This document shows positions 18,091-28,344 of a stretch of DNA of 38,806 bases, piece by piece (within the stretch, counting starts at the first letter, position 1; every line of letters begins with the position of its first letter). The stretch comes from Chamaesiphon polymorphus CCALA 037 (lineage in GTDB: Bacteria > Cyanobacteriota > Cyanobacteriia > Cyanobacteriales > Chamaesiphonaceae), in assembly GCF_003003845.1 (NCBI RefSeq), contig NZ_PVWO01000004.1, positions 1 to 38,806 of the forward strand. Reading direction: 5' to 3'. The notes beneath the pieces are model-generated. The model saw nothing but the letters and a program-made list of their open reading frames with translations. It did not search any database and was not told the DNA's origin. The translations under genes and the position numbers were made by a program.

Positions 18091-18933
18091 ATGTCTGATT
18101 ACGCTCATCCCGAAGTTTTAGTCGATACTCAATGGCTGCTAGATCGTCTCCACAATCCGACGGTGCGGGTAGTCGAACTCAACATGAGTCCAGAACAATT
18201 CAAAGACGCACACATTCCTGGCGCGGTGTTTTGGAATATCTTTACTGATTTGCTCGCGCCCGATCTCAGTATGAATCTAGATCCGACCGCAATCTCCCAA
18301 CTGCTATCTCGCTCTGGCATTACCCCCGACACAACCGTAATTGCTTATGGTAGTTATCCCGATACGGGAGCCTTGATTTTCTGGTTTTTAAAAACGCTCG
18401 GACACGATCGAGTATATGTCCTCAACGGCGGACATCAAAAATGGCTAGCCGAAGGTCGTCCCGTAGTCTCAGAGTTTGCCAGCTTCCCACCTACACAAGA
18501 TCGGGAGCTATCTGTCAATCCCGATCTGCGGGTATTACAAGCCCAAGTGCAGACATCACTCGATCGATCGGATTGCGTGTTGCTCGATGTCCGTACCCCT
18601 CCAGAATACCGAGGGGAAATATTCATGATGAAGCCACCTGAAGGCTCAGAACGCGGGGGGCATATTCATGGCGCAGTGAATATCGAAAATGTCCTCGCGC
18701 TCGATGAAGATGGTACGTTTAAGTCTGCCGAGGCGTTACAGGCTCTCTATAGCAGTCAGGGTGTTACCGCCGATAAAGAAGTATTTCCTTACTGTGCCAT
18801 TGGTGGCAGATCTGCCTGTACTTGGTTTGTACTGAAGTATTTATTGGGTTATCCCCATGTTCGTAACTACGACGGATCTTGGAATGAATGGAGCCGTCAA
18901 ACCGATCTACCAATTGCGGTTGGAGACAATTAG
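18091..18933 (+). CDS. Thiosulfate/3-mercaptopyruvate sulfurtransferase (tandem rhodanese)
   Basis: Two rhodanese domains; catalytic loop YCAIGGRSACTWF; YDGSWNEW. Confidence 0.95.
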   Translation: MSDYAHPEVLVDTQWLLDRLHNPTVRVVELNMSPEQFKDAHIPGAVFWNIFTDLLAPDLSMNLDPTAISQLLSRSGITPDTTVIAYGSYPDTGALIFWFLKTLGHDRVYVLNGGHQKWLAEGRPVVSEFASFPPTQDRELSVNPDLRVLQAQVQTSLDRSDCVLLDVRTPPEYRGEIFMMKPPEGSERGGHIHGAVNIENVLALDEDGTFKSAEALQALYSSQGVTADKEVFPYCAIGGRSACTWFVLKYLLGYPHVRNYDGSWNEWSRQTDLPIAVGDN

Positions 18934-18997
18934 CACGCCTTCGATCGTCAGTAGCAGGCAAACAACCACCCCAGACAAGTTCGCAGCTCTTCAATAT

Positions 18998-19468
18998 ATG
19001 AACTCTTCACGGCAATCTTCAAACCAATCTTTCGATCGAGAAGCTATCCGCCAAATCATCAACATCGCATTAGCACAACAATCCGACCTCGGCAGTGAAT
19101 TATCTGATGCACAGTTATTAGAAATCGCCCAAGAACTGAATATTTCTCCCGACTCGATCGAGCTAGCCAAAAGTCAGTGGTTAGAACGGCAAAAACTAGC
19201 CCAAAAACATCAGCAGTTCGAGCTTTATCGTCGATCGAAATTGCAAGCTCGTTTCGGTCAATATGCAATTGTCAATGCCTGCTCGATCCTGTTAAACCTC
19301 CTGACTGGATTTGGCATTCCTTGGTCTTTATACGTCCTCATTTCCTGGGGCATGGTACGCGGTGTCGATGCGTGGCAAGTCTGGTTTCAGCACCAGGGGT
19401 ATGCTTACAATCGCGCTTTTCAGAAATGGGAACGCCAACACACAATGCCAATAACTTTTGAAAATTAG
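18998..19468 (+). CDS. 2TM domain-containing protein
   Basis: Helical N-terminus, two TM helices, C-terminal basic tail; ATG 18998 avoids overlap with the rhodanese gene. Confidence 0.75.
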   Translation: MNSSRQSSNQSFDREAIRQIINIALAQQSDLGSELSDAQLLEIAQELNISPDSIELAKSQWLERQKLAQKHQQFELYRRSKLQARFGQYAIVNACSILLNLLTGFGIPWSLYVLISWGMVRGVDAWQVWFQHQGYAYNRAFQKWERQHTMPITFEN

Positions 19469-19509
19469 TAGTCGATCGCTTCAAATACAATACTCGATCG
19501 ACAATCTCC

Positions 19510-19692
19510 ACAAAAAAATCCCCTCCGAGGAGGGGTGCCCGAAGGGCGGGGTGGGTTCACCATCTACGATCGCACTAATAGATTTCCAAATGCTCTAACT
19601 TAGTTAGTACAGTCAAAATTAGATCTAACTAGTGCTTAGTGAAAATCTACCCACCCCGCCCGTTGGGCACCCCTCCTGGGAGGGGATTTTTT
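19510..19692. repeat. Long inverted repeat (about 44-bp arms) in convergent intergenic region
   Basis: aaaaaatcccctccgaggaggggtgcccgaagggcggggtgggt versus reverse complement of acccaccccgcccgttgggcacccctcctgggaggggatttttt, about 3 mismatches. Confidence 0.92.
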
Positions 19693-19702
19693 CGGTTTAC
19701 AA

Positions 19703-20752
19703 TTAATCGTTGTATAGTAAGATTTTGTAGGTTTCTGCTGTCGGTTTCGTTGCCTGAGCTACCGCTTTATCGAGATCTTTAAGATGATAGCGATCGCTAA
19801 TTAAAGCATCCACATCGATGCGATGATTGAATACCAGATCTGCCGATAATGCCTGAACCCTAAACGAAGAACTATAACTACCCATTAAATCGATCTCGCG
19901 TCGATACAAAACATTGGGATTAATCGGAATTTCTAACTCATCGGGAAACTCGGCAAAAAACAGGATTTTGCCACCTTTACGAGTGCAGTCTAAGGCTTGG
20001 AAAAAGGCTTTATCGCTGGGTACCGCGAGGATCGAAGTATCGACTCCCATTCCACCTGTTAAGGCGTGAATTTTGGCAGTGAGATCGGGATCGCGTGCGT
20101 CGAAGGCAGCTTCGGCACCTACTGCTAGAGCCTTCTCTACTCTGGCGGGTATCAAGTCAGTCGAAATTGCTTTAGCTCCAAAATGCTTGACTAACATAAT
20201 AAACATTAACCCGATCGGGCCAGCACCAGTAATTAAAACTGTATCTCCAGCTTGAATATTCGCTTTTTTGACAGCTTTGAGACAGCAATTTGTCGGCTCG
20301 ACAAAACTGGCTTGTTCGTCGGTAACTGCATCGGGAATTGGGATCAAACCGCCGTTGCGAACGATGTGGCCCGGTACTTTGACGTACTCGGCAAAGCCAC
20401 CACCGCTGGGCGCAAATCCCGCCGTCGTGGTGATATTTTTGTAAACATCGCACATGGAATAATTTTCGTGGAGGCAGTAGCCACAGTGCATACAGGGTAT
20501 ATGGTGCATCACTACCACTCGCTGTCCGACTTGCCAATCGTGCACATCCGCACCTACTTGACTGATGACTCCCGCCGTCTCGTGTCCGAAGATGCGAGGT
20601 GGTGCGTAGAGCGGATAGAGGATTTTTTTGATGTCCGACTGGCATAAGCCGACTACTTTGACTTGGACGAGTACCTCGTCTGCGGCAATCTCTGGGACTG
20701 GGATCTCTTCGTAGCTGAGTTGATTGACTCCACGAAATACTTGTGCCTTCAT
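19703..20752 (-). CDS. Zinc-dependent alcohol dehydrogenase (MDR family)
   Basis: GHETAGVISQVG; HIPCMHCGYCLHENYSMC; GAGPIGLMFI; start MKAQVFRG at 20752. Confidence 0.93.
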   Translation of the reverse strand: MKAQVFRGVNQLSYEEIPVPEIAADEVLVQVKVVGLCQSDIKKILYPLYAPPRIFGHETAGVISQVGADVHDWQVGQRVVVMHHIPCMHCGYCLHENYSMCDVYKNITTTAGFAPSGGGFAEYVKVPGHIVRNGGLIPIPDAVTDEQASFVEPTNCCLKAVKKANIQAGDTVLITGAGPIGLMFIMLVKHFGAKAISTDLIPARVEKALAVGAEAAFDARDPDLTAKIHALTGGMGVDTSILAVPSDKAFFQALDCTRKGGKILFFAEFPDELEIPINPNVLYRREIDLMGSYSSSFRVQALSADLVFNHRIDVDALISDRYHLKDLDKAVAQATKPTAETYKILLYND

Positions 20753-20759
20753 AGGTTTA

Positions 20760-20912
20760 GAGGGTGGATGGGTAGATGGGTGGATGGGTGGATGGGTAAT
20801 AATTGGGTAATGGGTAATGGAACGCAGTTCCACAATACCTCAAGTCTTCTGCATTCTACTGTCTACTCTCTATTCACTATCCACTATCCACTATTCACTA
20901 CCCTCTACCCCC
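20760..20912 (+). repeat. Compound dispersed repeat, copy 1 (ggatgggt/tagtgga microsatellites flanking a unique core)
   Basis: Core CGCAGTTCCACAATACCTCAAGTCTTCTG (20823-20851) identical to the reverse complement of 30315-30343. Confidence 0.93.
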
Positions 20913-20921
20913 TAAGCCACT

Positions 20922-21395
20922 TTACTTCAACAAGTCAAACAAACCATCATCAAGCTCATAGCCTAGCATTTGAGTCATGAATTTCAGGCGCGATCGATCG
21001 GTGATTTGTTGGGCATCTAGCCAAGCTGTTAGTAAAAATACTCGCTGCATTACCCAAATTTCTAGAGCTTCGGGATTGTACTGGATTCCGTCCTTACGAC
21101 TGAATTGATGGGGAACGAGCATTGCGACATAACGAGCGAGTTCTCCAGCTTGCCAATCGAGGATTAGTGGTAACTGTGGATAGCAGGCATCTAACCGAAT
21201 AAACCACAATCTTATTTCAGGAATTTCAGAAAGTTCGCGCGGATCTTGCGGTTCTAATGGATAGTCGATCGTTAGTCTTATATCTAGATTGAATTGTTTG
21301 GGATTGGTATCTACCAACCAGCGATCGAGATCGGGTGCGATCGGTGATAGATCTAGATTCAGAATTGCACGCTCGCTAATACTAACAGTTGTCAT
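20922..21395 (-). CDS. CRR6-like (chlororespiratory reduction 6) protein, NDH-1 assembly
   Basis: DWQAGELARYVAMLVPHQFSRKDGIQYNPEALEIWVMQRVF...GYELDDGLFDLL. Confidence 0.75.
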   Translation of the reverse strand: MTTVSISERAILNLDLSPIAPDLDRWLVDTNPKQFNLDIRLTIDYPLEPQDPRELSEIPEIRLWFIRLDACYPQLPLILDWQAGELARYVAMLVPHQFSRKDGIQYNPEALEIWVMQRVFLLTAWLDAQQITDRSRLKFMTQMLGYELDDGLFDLLK

Positions 21396-21897
21396 ATGCT
21401 CGGGATTTATATAAACTTCGATCGATAATTTAGTACATAGTCACAGCGATCTTAGATTATCATTGTAAGTGTTAAGATACTCAAAGAATTACAACACTGA
21501 TTTCCTCAATCTGACTCTTTCGACAGACTCCCACCTGTTGCTGTTGTCTCAAAGCTAATCAAGAGCTGGCATAGCTCGATCCATTCTAGCTAATTGCTAG
21601 CAATTTACCCCTACTTTTGTCTTTATCTTAACGATCGAAAAGTCCCCGTGCAACGTTCGCTATTTCTGTTCTCCTTGCTACTTAATTAAGATTTTATAAA
21701 CAAAAGCAACTTAAATTAAAACTAATGGTATAGATGTGAAAAAGTCGACAAAATGTAAATTTTAATACTTGAAGATCGAGCAGATCTAGCGATCTCAATC
21801 GGGGACGATCTTGGTAAAGTAACAGATTAGCTCGCAAATATAAAAATAATATTTTTACTATAAACTTAAAAATTAGCTGGAGTGTGAGGAGAGGATA

Positions 21898-23919
21898 GTG
21901 GAAAATAGCAACAGGCAAGCGATCGGGACGCAAATAGTATCCGCATGGAAAAAGTTTCAATCGCGCAGATCGGCTAGAGACAGCGGTGAAGTCGATCTTC
22001 CAGATCGATCGAGTGCAGAGGCGGACGGAGACGATCTCCTGGCCGATCCGAGCGGCTATTTACAAGCGGATGCGGCCAGCCAAAACTCTACAGTTACGGC
22101 GATGTCCAAGATCTTCGATAAGGATCTGTTTAGCGATGTTGTCGCACCGATTAGTAAGCTCAACCTGCCAACTGTTACTTTAAACCCCTGGTCGGCATTT
22201 TGGGCGGTGCTGGCAGCAATGGTAGGTGGAACGGGGATTACTAGTTATTTGTTGTTGATTGCGGTACCGCCGACGCCAACTTGTCAGGGTACTTTGCCCG
22301 TTTCTACCGATGCCGAGCGGCTCTACTGCGCTCAAGTCGGTGCCGATACCCAGGAAGTACCCAAGCTGAGGATTGCGGTCGATCTGGTCAAAGATTGGAC
22401 GGATCGTCATCCGCTCTACCGCGAATCGCAACGCTTGCTCAAAGAGTGGTCGGAAGACTTAACCAGAGCTGGGCGCAAGCAACTTAATGAAGGTCAGATC
22501 GGCAAAGCGATCGCGACGCTCAAAATTATCCCTCCCACTAGTCCCATCTACGATCGCACTCAAGAAACGATCGCGAAATGGTCGATTCAAGCCCAGGATA
22601 GTGCCAGTATTGATGCCAAATTCGAGCGCGCGATGAAAACTGGCGATTGGAATCAAGCATTTGTCATCTTGCAATCGGTGCAACGGATGCGGGGCAGCTA
22701 CTGGAGCGGCTTCAAGCACGATAAAATGTCTGCTAAGCTGGCGATCGAGCGCGATGCTTGGGATAAGCTCCAAGAAGCCAAAGACGCACTGGTAGACAAA
22801 GATAGTGATGACTACAATACTCGCGCCAAACGGATGGAATTGGCAGTCAAAGCGGCTGGCAAAAAGGGTAAAGAAGTTGAAGTGCCCTTACCCCAACAGC
22901 CAGAACCGATCGTCAAAGCGATGAAACTGGCCAATCTCATCGACCCTAGTAGCTATGCTTATCAGGAAGGCCAAACTTTGCGGAGCAAATGGAGTCGGCA
23001 TTTAGTCGGCTTGAGTGTCGATTTGTACAAACAGCAGAACTTTAACGACGCGATCGAGATCGTCCAAAAAGTGCCCCAGGACGTGTCGATTTACGCCGAA
23101 GCGCAAGATTGGGTCAAGCTCAATCAAGCACATGTCTGGGCGGGTAAACGGCACATGCTAGCGATGGTTGACGCGATCGCGCAAGTCAAGAAAATTCCTA
23201 AAACCAGTCCGATTTACACCCTCGCGCGCACCAAGCAATCTAACTGGCGATCGATGCTCAAACAGCAAACCCAACTCCAGTGGGCGCGCTCGATTGCCAG
23301 CTTCCAACAGCCAGCAACCCTAGCAATGGCGATCGAAACTGCCAAGCAAGTCCCCGCTCAAAGTGAAGTCGGGCAAACGATTCAAAGCGAAGTTGCCACC
23401 TGGAATCGGCAGATCGAAACCATCGACAATCGGGTTATTTTCGCTAAAGCCAAACAGATCGTCAACAAGGGCGATTCTTTAGGCAATCTCAAAGCTGCGG
23501 TGAAGTTAGCGGGGAAAATCACCAAAGATCGCCCGCTGGGTGAAGAAATTACCGCTGCTGTTGCCGAATGGAACGAGAAAATTCAGACGATCGAAGATCG
23601 CCCGATTCTCAATAACGCGATCGCCACAGCCCAAGGCGGCAATCTCGCTGGCGCGATCGAGATCGCCAATCGGATCGCTCCCGGTCGATCGCTGTATCGC
23701 GATGCCCAAGCCGAAGTTCGCTACTGGAGGCTAGAACTACAAGAAATTGCCGATCGACGCACGCTAGAACGTGCTATTAATATTTATCGTCAGGGCAAGA
23801 TCTCCGTGGCGATCGACTTAGCCGCAACCATCGGTCGGCGAAGTCCCATTTATAGCGATGCTCGTTCCTATGTTGCTAATTGGCGGCTGCTCTTGACACC
23901 ACGTTCGGTCGGTAATTGA
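21898..23919 (+). CDS. Membrane-anchored repeat protein (GTG start), hypothetical
   Basis: One TM segment then repeated AIxIAxxI...SPIYxDAQxxVxxW units. Confidence 0.75.
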   Translation: MENSNRQAIGTQIVSAWKKFQSRRSARDSGEVDLPDRSSAEADGDDLLADPSGYLQADAASQNSTVTAMSKIFDKDLFSDVVAPISKLNLPTVTLNPWSAFWAVLAAMVGGTGITSYLLLIAVPPTPTCQGTLPVSTDAERLYCAQVGADTQEVPKLRIAVDLVKDWTDRHPLYRESQRLLKEWSEDLTRAGRKQLNEGQIGKAIATLKIIPPTSPIYDRTQETIAKWSIQAQDSASIDAKFERAMKTGDWNQAFVILQSVQRMRGSYWSGFKHDKMSAKLAIERDAWDKLQEAKDALVDKDSDDYNTRAKRMELAVKAAGKKGKEVEVPLPQQPEPIVKAMKLANLIDPSSYAYQEGQTLRSKWSRHLVGLSVDLYKQQNFNDAIEIVQKVPQDVSIYAEAQDWVKLNQAHVWAGKRHMLAMVDAIAQVKKIPKTSPIYTLARTKQSNWRSMLKQQTQLQWARSIASFQQPATLAMAIETAKQVPAQSEVGQTIQSEVATWNRQIETIDNRVIFAKAKQIVNKGDSLGNLKAAVKLAGKITKDRPLGEEITAAVAEWNEKIQTIEDRPILNNAIATAQGGNLAGAIEIANRIAPGRSLYRDAQAEVRYWRLELQEIADRRTLERAINIYRQGKISVAIDLAATIGRRSPIYSDARSYVANWRLLLTPRSVGN

Positions 23920-23952
23920 TAATTGATAATTGATAATTGATAATTGATAATT
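23913..23952. repeat. (AATTGAT)n heptamer repeat overlapping the stop codon of the preceding gene
   Basis: ggtaattgataattgataattgataattgataattgataatta. Confidence 0.95.
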
Positions 23953-24017
23953 ATCTCTTTCTGTCTATTTGCGTAGTATCTGCCGATTCATCAGGACAGA
24001 AGATTGTCATAATGAAT

Positions 24018-24067
24018 AATTAGGTTTAATTTCTCCCGTCAACGGGGAGGCTTTACACCTAATTTTT
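24018..24067 (+). terminator. Structured hairpin with T-tract upstream of the FHA-kinase gene
   Basis: AATTAGGT...CTCCC gtcaacg GGGAG...ACCTAATT followed by TTT. Confidence 0.6.
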
Positions 24068-24107
24068 CTCGGTTAGTAATTAGGGATGGGAAATTGCCAC
24101 AGGCTCG

Positions 24108-25328
24108 ATGAAAAATATTCAAATTTCGTTGTGGGACGAGCAGAGGACTCAGATCTTACAGCAGTGGCAATTTACCCCCCCAGCACCGATTGAGATCGGC
24201 AGATCTCCCGAACGCCAAGTCGTCATCGATCGACCCTCAATTTCGCGGCTCCATGCCACAATTTCGTATACGAGTTTGCGTCAAGGTGGCGGCTATTGGG
24301 AAATTAGCAATCATAGCCCCAATGGTACTTCTGTCAACCAAATCGCTGTCGTCCAGGGCAAAGGCTCTACTCTGGTCACTAATGACGCTCGGATCGAATT
24401 ATCTAACGCCGGGACATTATTAACCGTCGAACTCGATGTCGCGCCGCTACACGTCCACTTACCAGCGGCTCCCGTCAAGTGCGAACACCCAGACAACCCA
24501 CCCAATACCTTATTTTGCATCCACTGCGGCGAGCCAGTTACGGTCATTCGTCAGATTAGGCAGTATCAAGTCCTCAAAACCCTGGGACAAGGCGGTATGG
24601 GTACCACTTATTTAGCTTGGGATAAGGCTAAATTGTTGGTACTCAAAGAAATGAATGCGGATATGGCGGTAATTCCCAAAGCGCAGGAATTATTCGAGCG
24701 TGAAGCTAAAATCCTCCAAAGCCTGCACCATCCTGGCATTCCCGAATATTATGATTTCTTCGTCGCCGACGGACGCAAATATTTGGCGATGGAACTGATC
24801 CACGGCCAAGATTTAGACTTGTATGTGATGGAGCGTGGCAAAGTCAATATCGCCCAAGCGATCGACTGGATGATTCAATTGTGCGAGATCTTGGGCTATA
24901 TCCATCAACAACAACCGCCACTGATCCATCGCGATGTCAAACCTGCCAATATCTTGGTGCGGACGATCGATCGCCGGATCTTTTTACTCGACTTTGGTGC
25001 CGTGAAAGAGATCGGCACCCTCGGCGGTACGAAAATTGGTGCGCCAGATTACATGGCACCAGAACAAAATAGCGGCAAACCCGTTACCCAGTCAGATTTA
25101 TTCGCGATCGGGCCGACCTTAATTTTCTTACTCACTGGGCGCAATCCGGCTGATTTTATCCAACTCCTCCCCGACGGCTATCGGTTCGATCTCTCCAGCG
25201 TCCCCCTCGTGTCGCCCCAAATGCAAGCAACGATCGATAAAGTCACCCAACGTCGCCCGATCGATCGTTATCAAACCGCCGCAGAGCTAGCTCAAGATCT
25301 CCGCAAACTCGCTCGTCCGTTGAATTAG
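24108..25328 (+). CDS. FHA domain / zinc-ribbon / Ser-Thr protein kinase
   Basis: [26 protein letters not shown]; [19 protein letters not shown]; kinase [40 protein letters not shown]. Confidence 0.95.
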   Translation: MKNIQISLWDEQRTQILQQWQFTPPAPIEIGRSPERQVVIDRPSISRLHATISYTSLRQGGGYWEISNHSPNGTSVNQIAVVQGKGSTLVTNDARIELSNAGTLLTVELDVAPLHVHLPAAPVKCEHPDNPPNTLFCIHCGEPVTVIRQIRQYQVLKTLGQGGMGTTYLAWDKAKLLVLKEMNADMAVIPKAQELFEREAKILQSLHHPGIPEYYDFFVADGRKYLAMELIHGQDLDLYVMERGKVNIAQAIDWMIQLCEILGYIHQQQPPLIHRDVKPANILVRTIDRRIFLLDFGAVKEIGTLGGTKIGAPDYMAPEQNSGKPVTQSDLFAIGPTLIFLLTGRNPADFIQLLPDGYRFDLSSVPLVSPQMQATIDKVTQRRPIDRYQTAAELAQDLRKLARPLN

Positions 25329-25392
25329 TTGGGAGTTGGGAGTTGGGAGTTGGGAGTTGGGAGTTGGGAGTTGGGAGTTGGGAGTTGGGAGT
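25329..25392. repeat. (TTGGGAG)n heptamer tract
   Basis: About nine consecutive heptamers starting at the kinase stop codon. Confidence 0.95.
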
Positions 25393-25410
25393 GGACGCAA
25401 GCGTCCTTTT
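25393..25410 (+). terminator. Hairpin GGACGC-aa-GCGTCC followed by TTTT
   Basis: Read directly between two STRR tracts. Confidence 0.5.
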
Positions 25411-25427
25411 GCGCTCTATGAACCCAT

Positions 25428-25510
25428 TCATCCACTCATCCACTCATCCACTCATCCACCCATCCACTCATCCACTCATCCACCCATCCACCCATCCACC
25501 CATCCACTCC
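25428..25510. repeat. (ATCCACTC/ATCCACCC)n octamer tract
   Basis: About ten copies read directly. Confidence 0.95.
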
Positions 25511-25729
25511 CTTCCGGATCGGCCAAATTGACCATGCGATTCAATGCGATCGTCAGTTAGAATTTAGATATTAATCCGCTTGGATCTGCGATCCTGAAGG
25601 CGCAAAGTCTGGTTAGTAACAGTCAATATTCTTCTCAAAGATCGCTCTAAATTAAATTTTAATAATTACTGGTATTCGTTTGTCTTCATAAACACAGGAC
25701 AAGCATAATTAATTAAAGACACAAGTAAT

Positions 25730-26485
25730 ATGTTATTATCCACTGATATTCCTCCGCAAGCAATAAAAAGAGAATCTCTAGCCCAATATTTAGCCAAAGT
25801 GTCAACCGAACGTCGAAAGTTAGTCAAATTAGAAGTAGATTTTATCCCCCAAATTAGGGACAAGTGGGATAAAATTTTAGTCGATCGGACTACCGATCGC
25901 AAACGTGCGGAGAAGGCCATCGATGCTTGCTATTTATATGCTGGCTTAGATAGATCGAACATTCTGTGGACAGAAAATCCGTTGACTGCCTTAACATTTT
26001 TGATGAATCGTCCGGATTTAGTCGATGTCAGCAGCCGCATTTTGCACCAAATCTGCGATACTTGCGATCGCGAGATAAATTGTCAAATTCAGCCTGCGTT
26101 TATCGATGTTGTCAAAGCTTACGCCAATCCGCGCGCGGTAGTGCTCGACGAAGCGCAAAATATGGCCTTCGATCTCCTGGGCGATTTTTTAAATCAAGTT
26201 TCAATTTCAGAACTCCAAAAGAGTTATCCCTTACTCGATACCTTGTCGCTCCCTAGCGCACTGCAAGATTATCGGATTGCCTACTTGAGCTATTTTGATT
26301 ATTTTCACCAAATTGGCATCGATATCCCCCAAATACAATTACTCGTGGATTTAGCTCAGTCTTGTGGATGTTGCTGGGCGTTTGAAAATATTACGATCGT
26401 CACCCCCAAAGCATCGGCGATCGAATTTAACGATCGCGGTGAATTAATCGCACTCATCTATGATGGCGTGAACATTCTCAAGTAG
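25730..26485 (+). CDS. Hypothetical protein, weak DUF6745-like features
   Basis: ACYLYAGLDRSNILWTENPLTAL; C-terminal IEFNDRGELIALIYDG. Confidence 0.55.
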   Translation: MLLSTDIPPQAIKRESLAQYLAKVSTERRKLVKLEVDFIPQIRDKWDKILVDRTTDRKRAEKAIDACYLYAGLDRSNILWTENPLTALTFLMNRPDLVDVSSRILHQICDTCDREINCQIQPAFIDVVKAYANPRAVVLDEAQNMAFDLLGDFLNQVSISELQKSYPLLDTLSLPSALQDYRIAYLSYFDYFHQIGIDIPQIQLLVDLAQSCGCCWAFENITIVTPKASAIEFNDRGELIALIYDGVNILK

Positions 26486-26684
26486 ATATGGGTTGAGGCT
26501 CTCATCCCGTGGCATAATTAGAGGGAGAATGAGCGAGTAAAGCGTTGCGCCGCTGAAGATCTATATCTTGCGATTAGCTCTCTAGCGCGGCTACGCTAAC
26601 GAGATCGAATTGTCAAAAGATTTATAACTGACAATTGACGATCGTCACTAACCGAAACTAATTGTTAATAAGGATATCGAGACT

Positions 26685-27137
26685 GTGCCCCTAATTACTA
26701 CTGGTAAGCCATTTATCCGCGATCTAGAACAAGCTGGCTCGTTAGGTGTATACGTCCCCTTAGAAGGCGGTTATGAGGGTCGCTATCAGCGGCGACTCCG
26801 CGCCACTGGCTACGAGAGTATGCGCTTATCTGCCAGAGGTTTGGGCGATATCAGTGCCTACCTCACCGGAGTGCATGGCGTGCGTCCAGCTCACTTGGGC
26901 AAAAAGGAAATTCGCACGTATTATATCCCACCGATGCTCGACACCTTCCTCAACAATCTACTCCCGACTTCTAAAGGGTTGGTAGTGTGGCTGATCGACG
27001 GACAGGTGCTCTCCAAACAAGAATTAGCTTATCTCACCCAATTACCCACGATCGATCCGCGCGTCAAAGTTGTCATCGAATTAGGTGGCGATCGCAAATT
27101 TAGTTGGGTTAAGCTTGCGGATGTCGCCAATGCATAG
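26685..27137 (+). CDS. ndhN: NAD(P)H-quinone oxidoreductase subunit N
   Basis: MPLITTGKPFIRDLEQAGSLGVYVPLEGGYEGRYQRRLRATGY; GTG start. Confidence 0.93.
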   Translation: MPLITTGKPFIRDLEQAGSLGVYVPLEGGYEGRYQRRLRATGYESMRLSARGLGDISAYLTGVHGVRPAHLGKKEIRTYYIPPMLDTFLNNLLPTSKGLVVWLIDGQVLSKQELAYLTQLPTIDPRVKVVIELGGDRKFSWVKLADVANA

Positions 27138-27204
27138 GCTAGATTAGTTCTGGACACTCCAGTTATAATTAGTAGACCCGAAAGTAACTAGACTAATTTT
27201 TAGT

Positions 27205-27462
27205 ATGAGCGCGATTACTCCCAGTCAAGTTAAAGCCTCGATCGAAGCAGGACTCCCCGGATCGATCGTTCAGATTACCGATTTGACAGGCGGCGGCGAT
27301 CACTATCAAGCGGTGGTAGTTTCAGATCGGTTTGAAGGCAAGTCGCTGATCCAACAACACCAGTTGGTCTATGGTACCGTGAAAGAAGCGATGGCTAGTG
27401 GTGCAATTCACGCCCTCGCTCTCAAAACTTATACCCCCGCAACATGGCAAGCTGAAAAATAG
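27205..27462 (+). CDS. BolA family protein
   Basis: DLTGGGDHYQAVVVSDRFEGKSLIQQHQLVY. Confidence 0.93.
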   Translation: MSAITPSQVKASIEAGLPGSIVQITDLTGGGDHYQAVVVSDRFEGKSLIQQHQLVYGTVKEAMASGAIHALALKTYTPATWQAEK

Positions 27463-27573
27463 GTAACGCAGCCATCGTTTGGCGTGCATCTACTGCTGCA
27501 TCTGGCAATTTGCCGCGCGCAGTAGCAGCAGCGATAACAGTTAATTTTGATTCTCTATATTCTCGAACTTATT

Positions 27574-27897
27574 ATGACTACTCCAGTATCAGAAAAAATC
27601 GGTCAATTAATCGCAGATAACAAGATTATGGTATTCATGAAGGGCACTAAAATGATGCCCCAATGTGGATTTTCCAATCAAGTCGTGCAAATTTTAAATA
27701 TTCTCGGCGTCCCTTACGAAACTGTCGATGTCTTAGCAGATGGAGATATTCGCCAAGGAGTGAAAGAATATTCTAATTGGCCGACAATTCCACAAGTGTA
27801 TATCGATGGTGAATTTATTGGCGGTTCGGATGTAATGACAGAACTTTACCAAAAGGGCGAACTTCAACAAATGGTGGAAGTTGCATTAGCTAGCTAA
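27574..27897 (+). CDS. grxD: Monothiol glutaredoxin, Grx4 family
   Basis: VFMKGTKMMPQCGFSNQVVQIL; WPTIPQVYIDGEFIGGSDV; ATG 27574. Confidence 0.95.
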   Translation: MTTPVSEKIGQLIADNKIMVFMKGTKMMPQCGFSNQVVQILNILGVPYETVDVLADGDIRQGVKEYSNWPTIPQVYIDGEFIGGSDVMTELYQKGELQQMVEVALAS

Positions 27898-27945
27898 ATT
27901 GATGTCAGTCGTTCCAAGTTGGAGCGACTAAAATTCAAATCAAGA

Positions 27946-27980
27946 GGAGGGTAGATCGTCGATCTACCCTCCCTTTAATT
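27946..27980 (+). terminator. Rho-independent terminator downstream of grxD
   Basis: GGAGGGTAGATC-gtc-GATCTACCCTCC perfect 12-bp stem then CTTTAATT. Confidence 0.85.
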
Positions 27981-28095
27981 AGGCTGCTCGGTTTTTATCG
28001 ATCGAGCACTGCTGAAAATTAAGGTGAGGAAGATTAAGCTTGCGGAGCGAGAATGTATCGATCGGTAGAGATCGGATTAAACGACAATCTAACGA

Positions 28096-28344
28096 TTAAT
28101 AATAATCGGGTTCGCGCTGAAGTTCGACTCTTTCAAAATTCGAGGGATCGTAAACATAACGAATTACTTCCTCCTCAAGTCGATTGATTTGATATGCTTC
28201 TAGCGTATTCGTACTCCTTAATGCAGCCAAATAGCCATCAAGATATAGACGCAGGTCATCGGAGCGGTATCCTCGATGCCACATTTCAACTAAGGCGTCC
28301 GTAATCTTTTGGTAATGCCCGATCGTTTCTATAGTTTGCAGCAT
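28096..28344 (-). CDS. Small cyanobacterial conserved protein (DUF6761-like)
   Basis: IGHYQKITDALVEMWHRGYRSDDLRLYLDGYLAALR. Confidence 0.65.
   Translation of the reverse strand: MLQTIETIGHYQKITDALVEMWHRGYRSDDLRLYLDGYLAALRSTNTLEAYQINRLEEEVIRYVYDPSNFERVELQREPDYY

Noticed and set aside
20172-20647. Overlapping ORFs on both strands within the adh gene
   Set aside because: Shadow ORFs inside a clear Zn-dependent dehydrogenase.
25329-25510. Possible CRISPR array
   Set aside because: Repeats are contiguous 7-8-mers without unique spacers; simple STRR tracts.
25243-25560. ORFs translated from repeat tracts ([15 protein letters not shown]..., [23 protein letters not shown])
   Set aside because: Translations of short tandem repeats; open frames follow from repeat periodicity, not coding.
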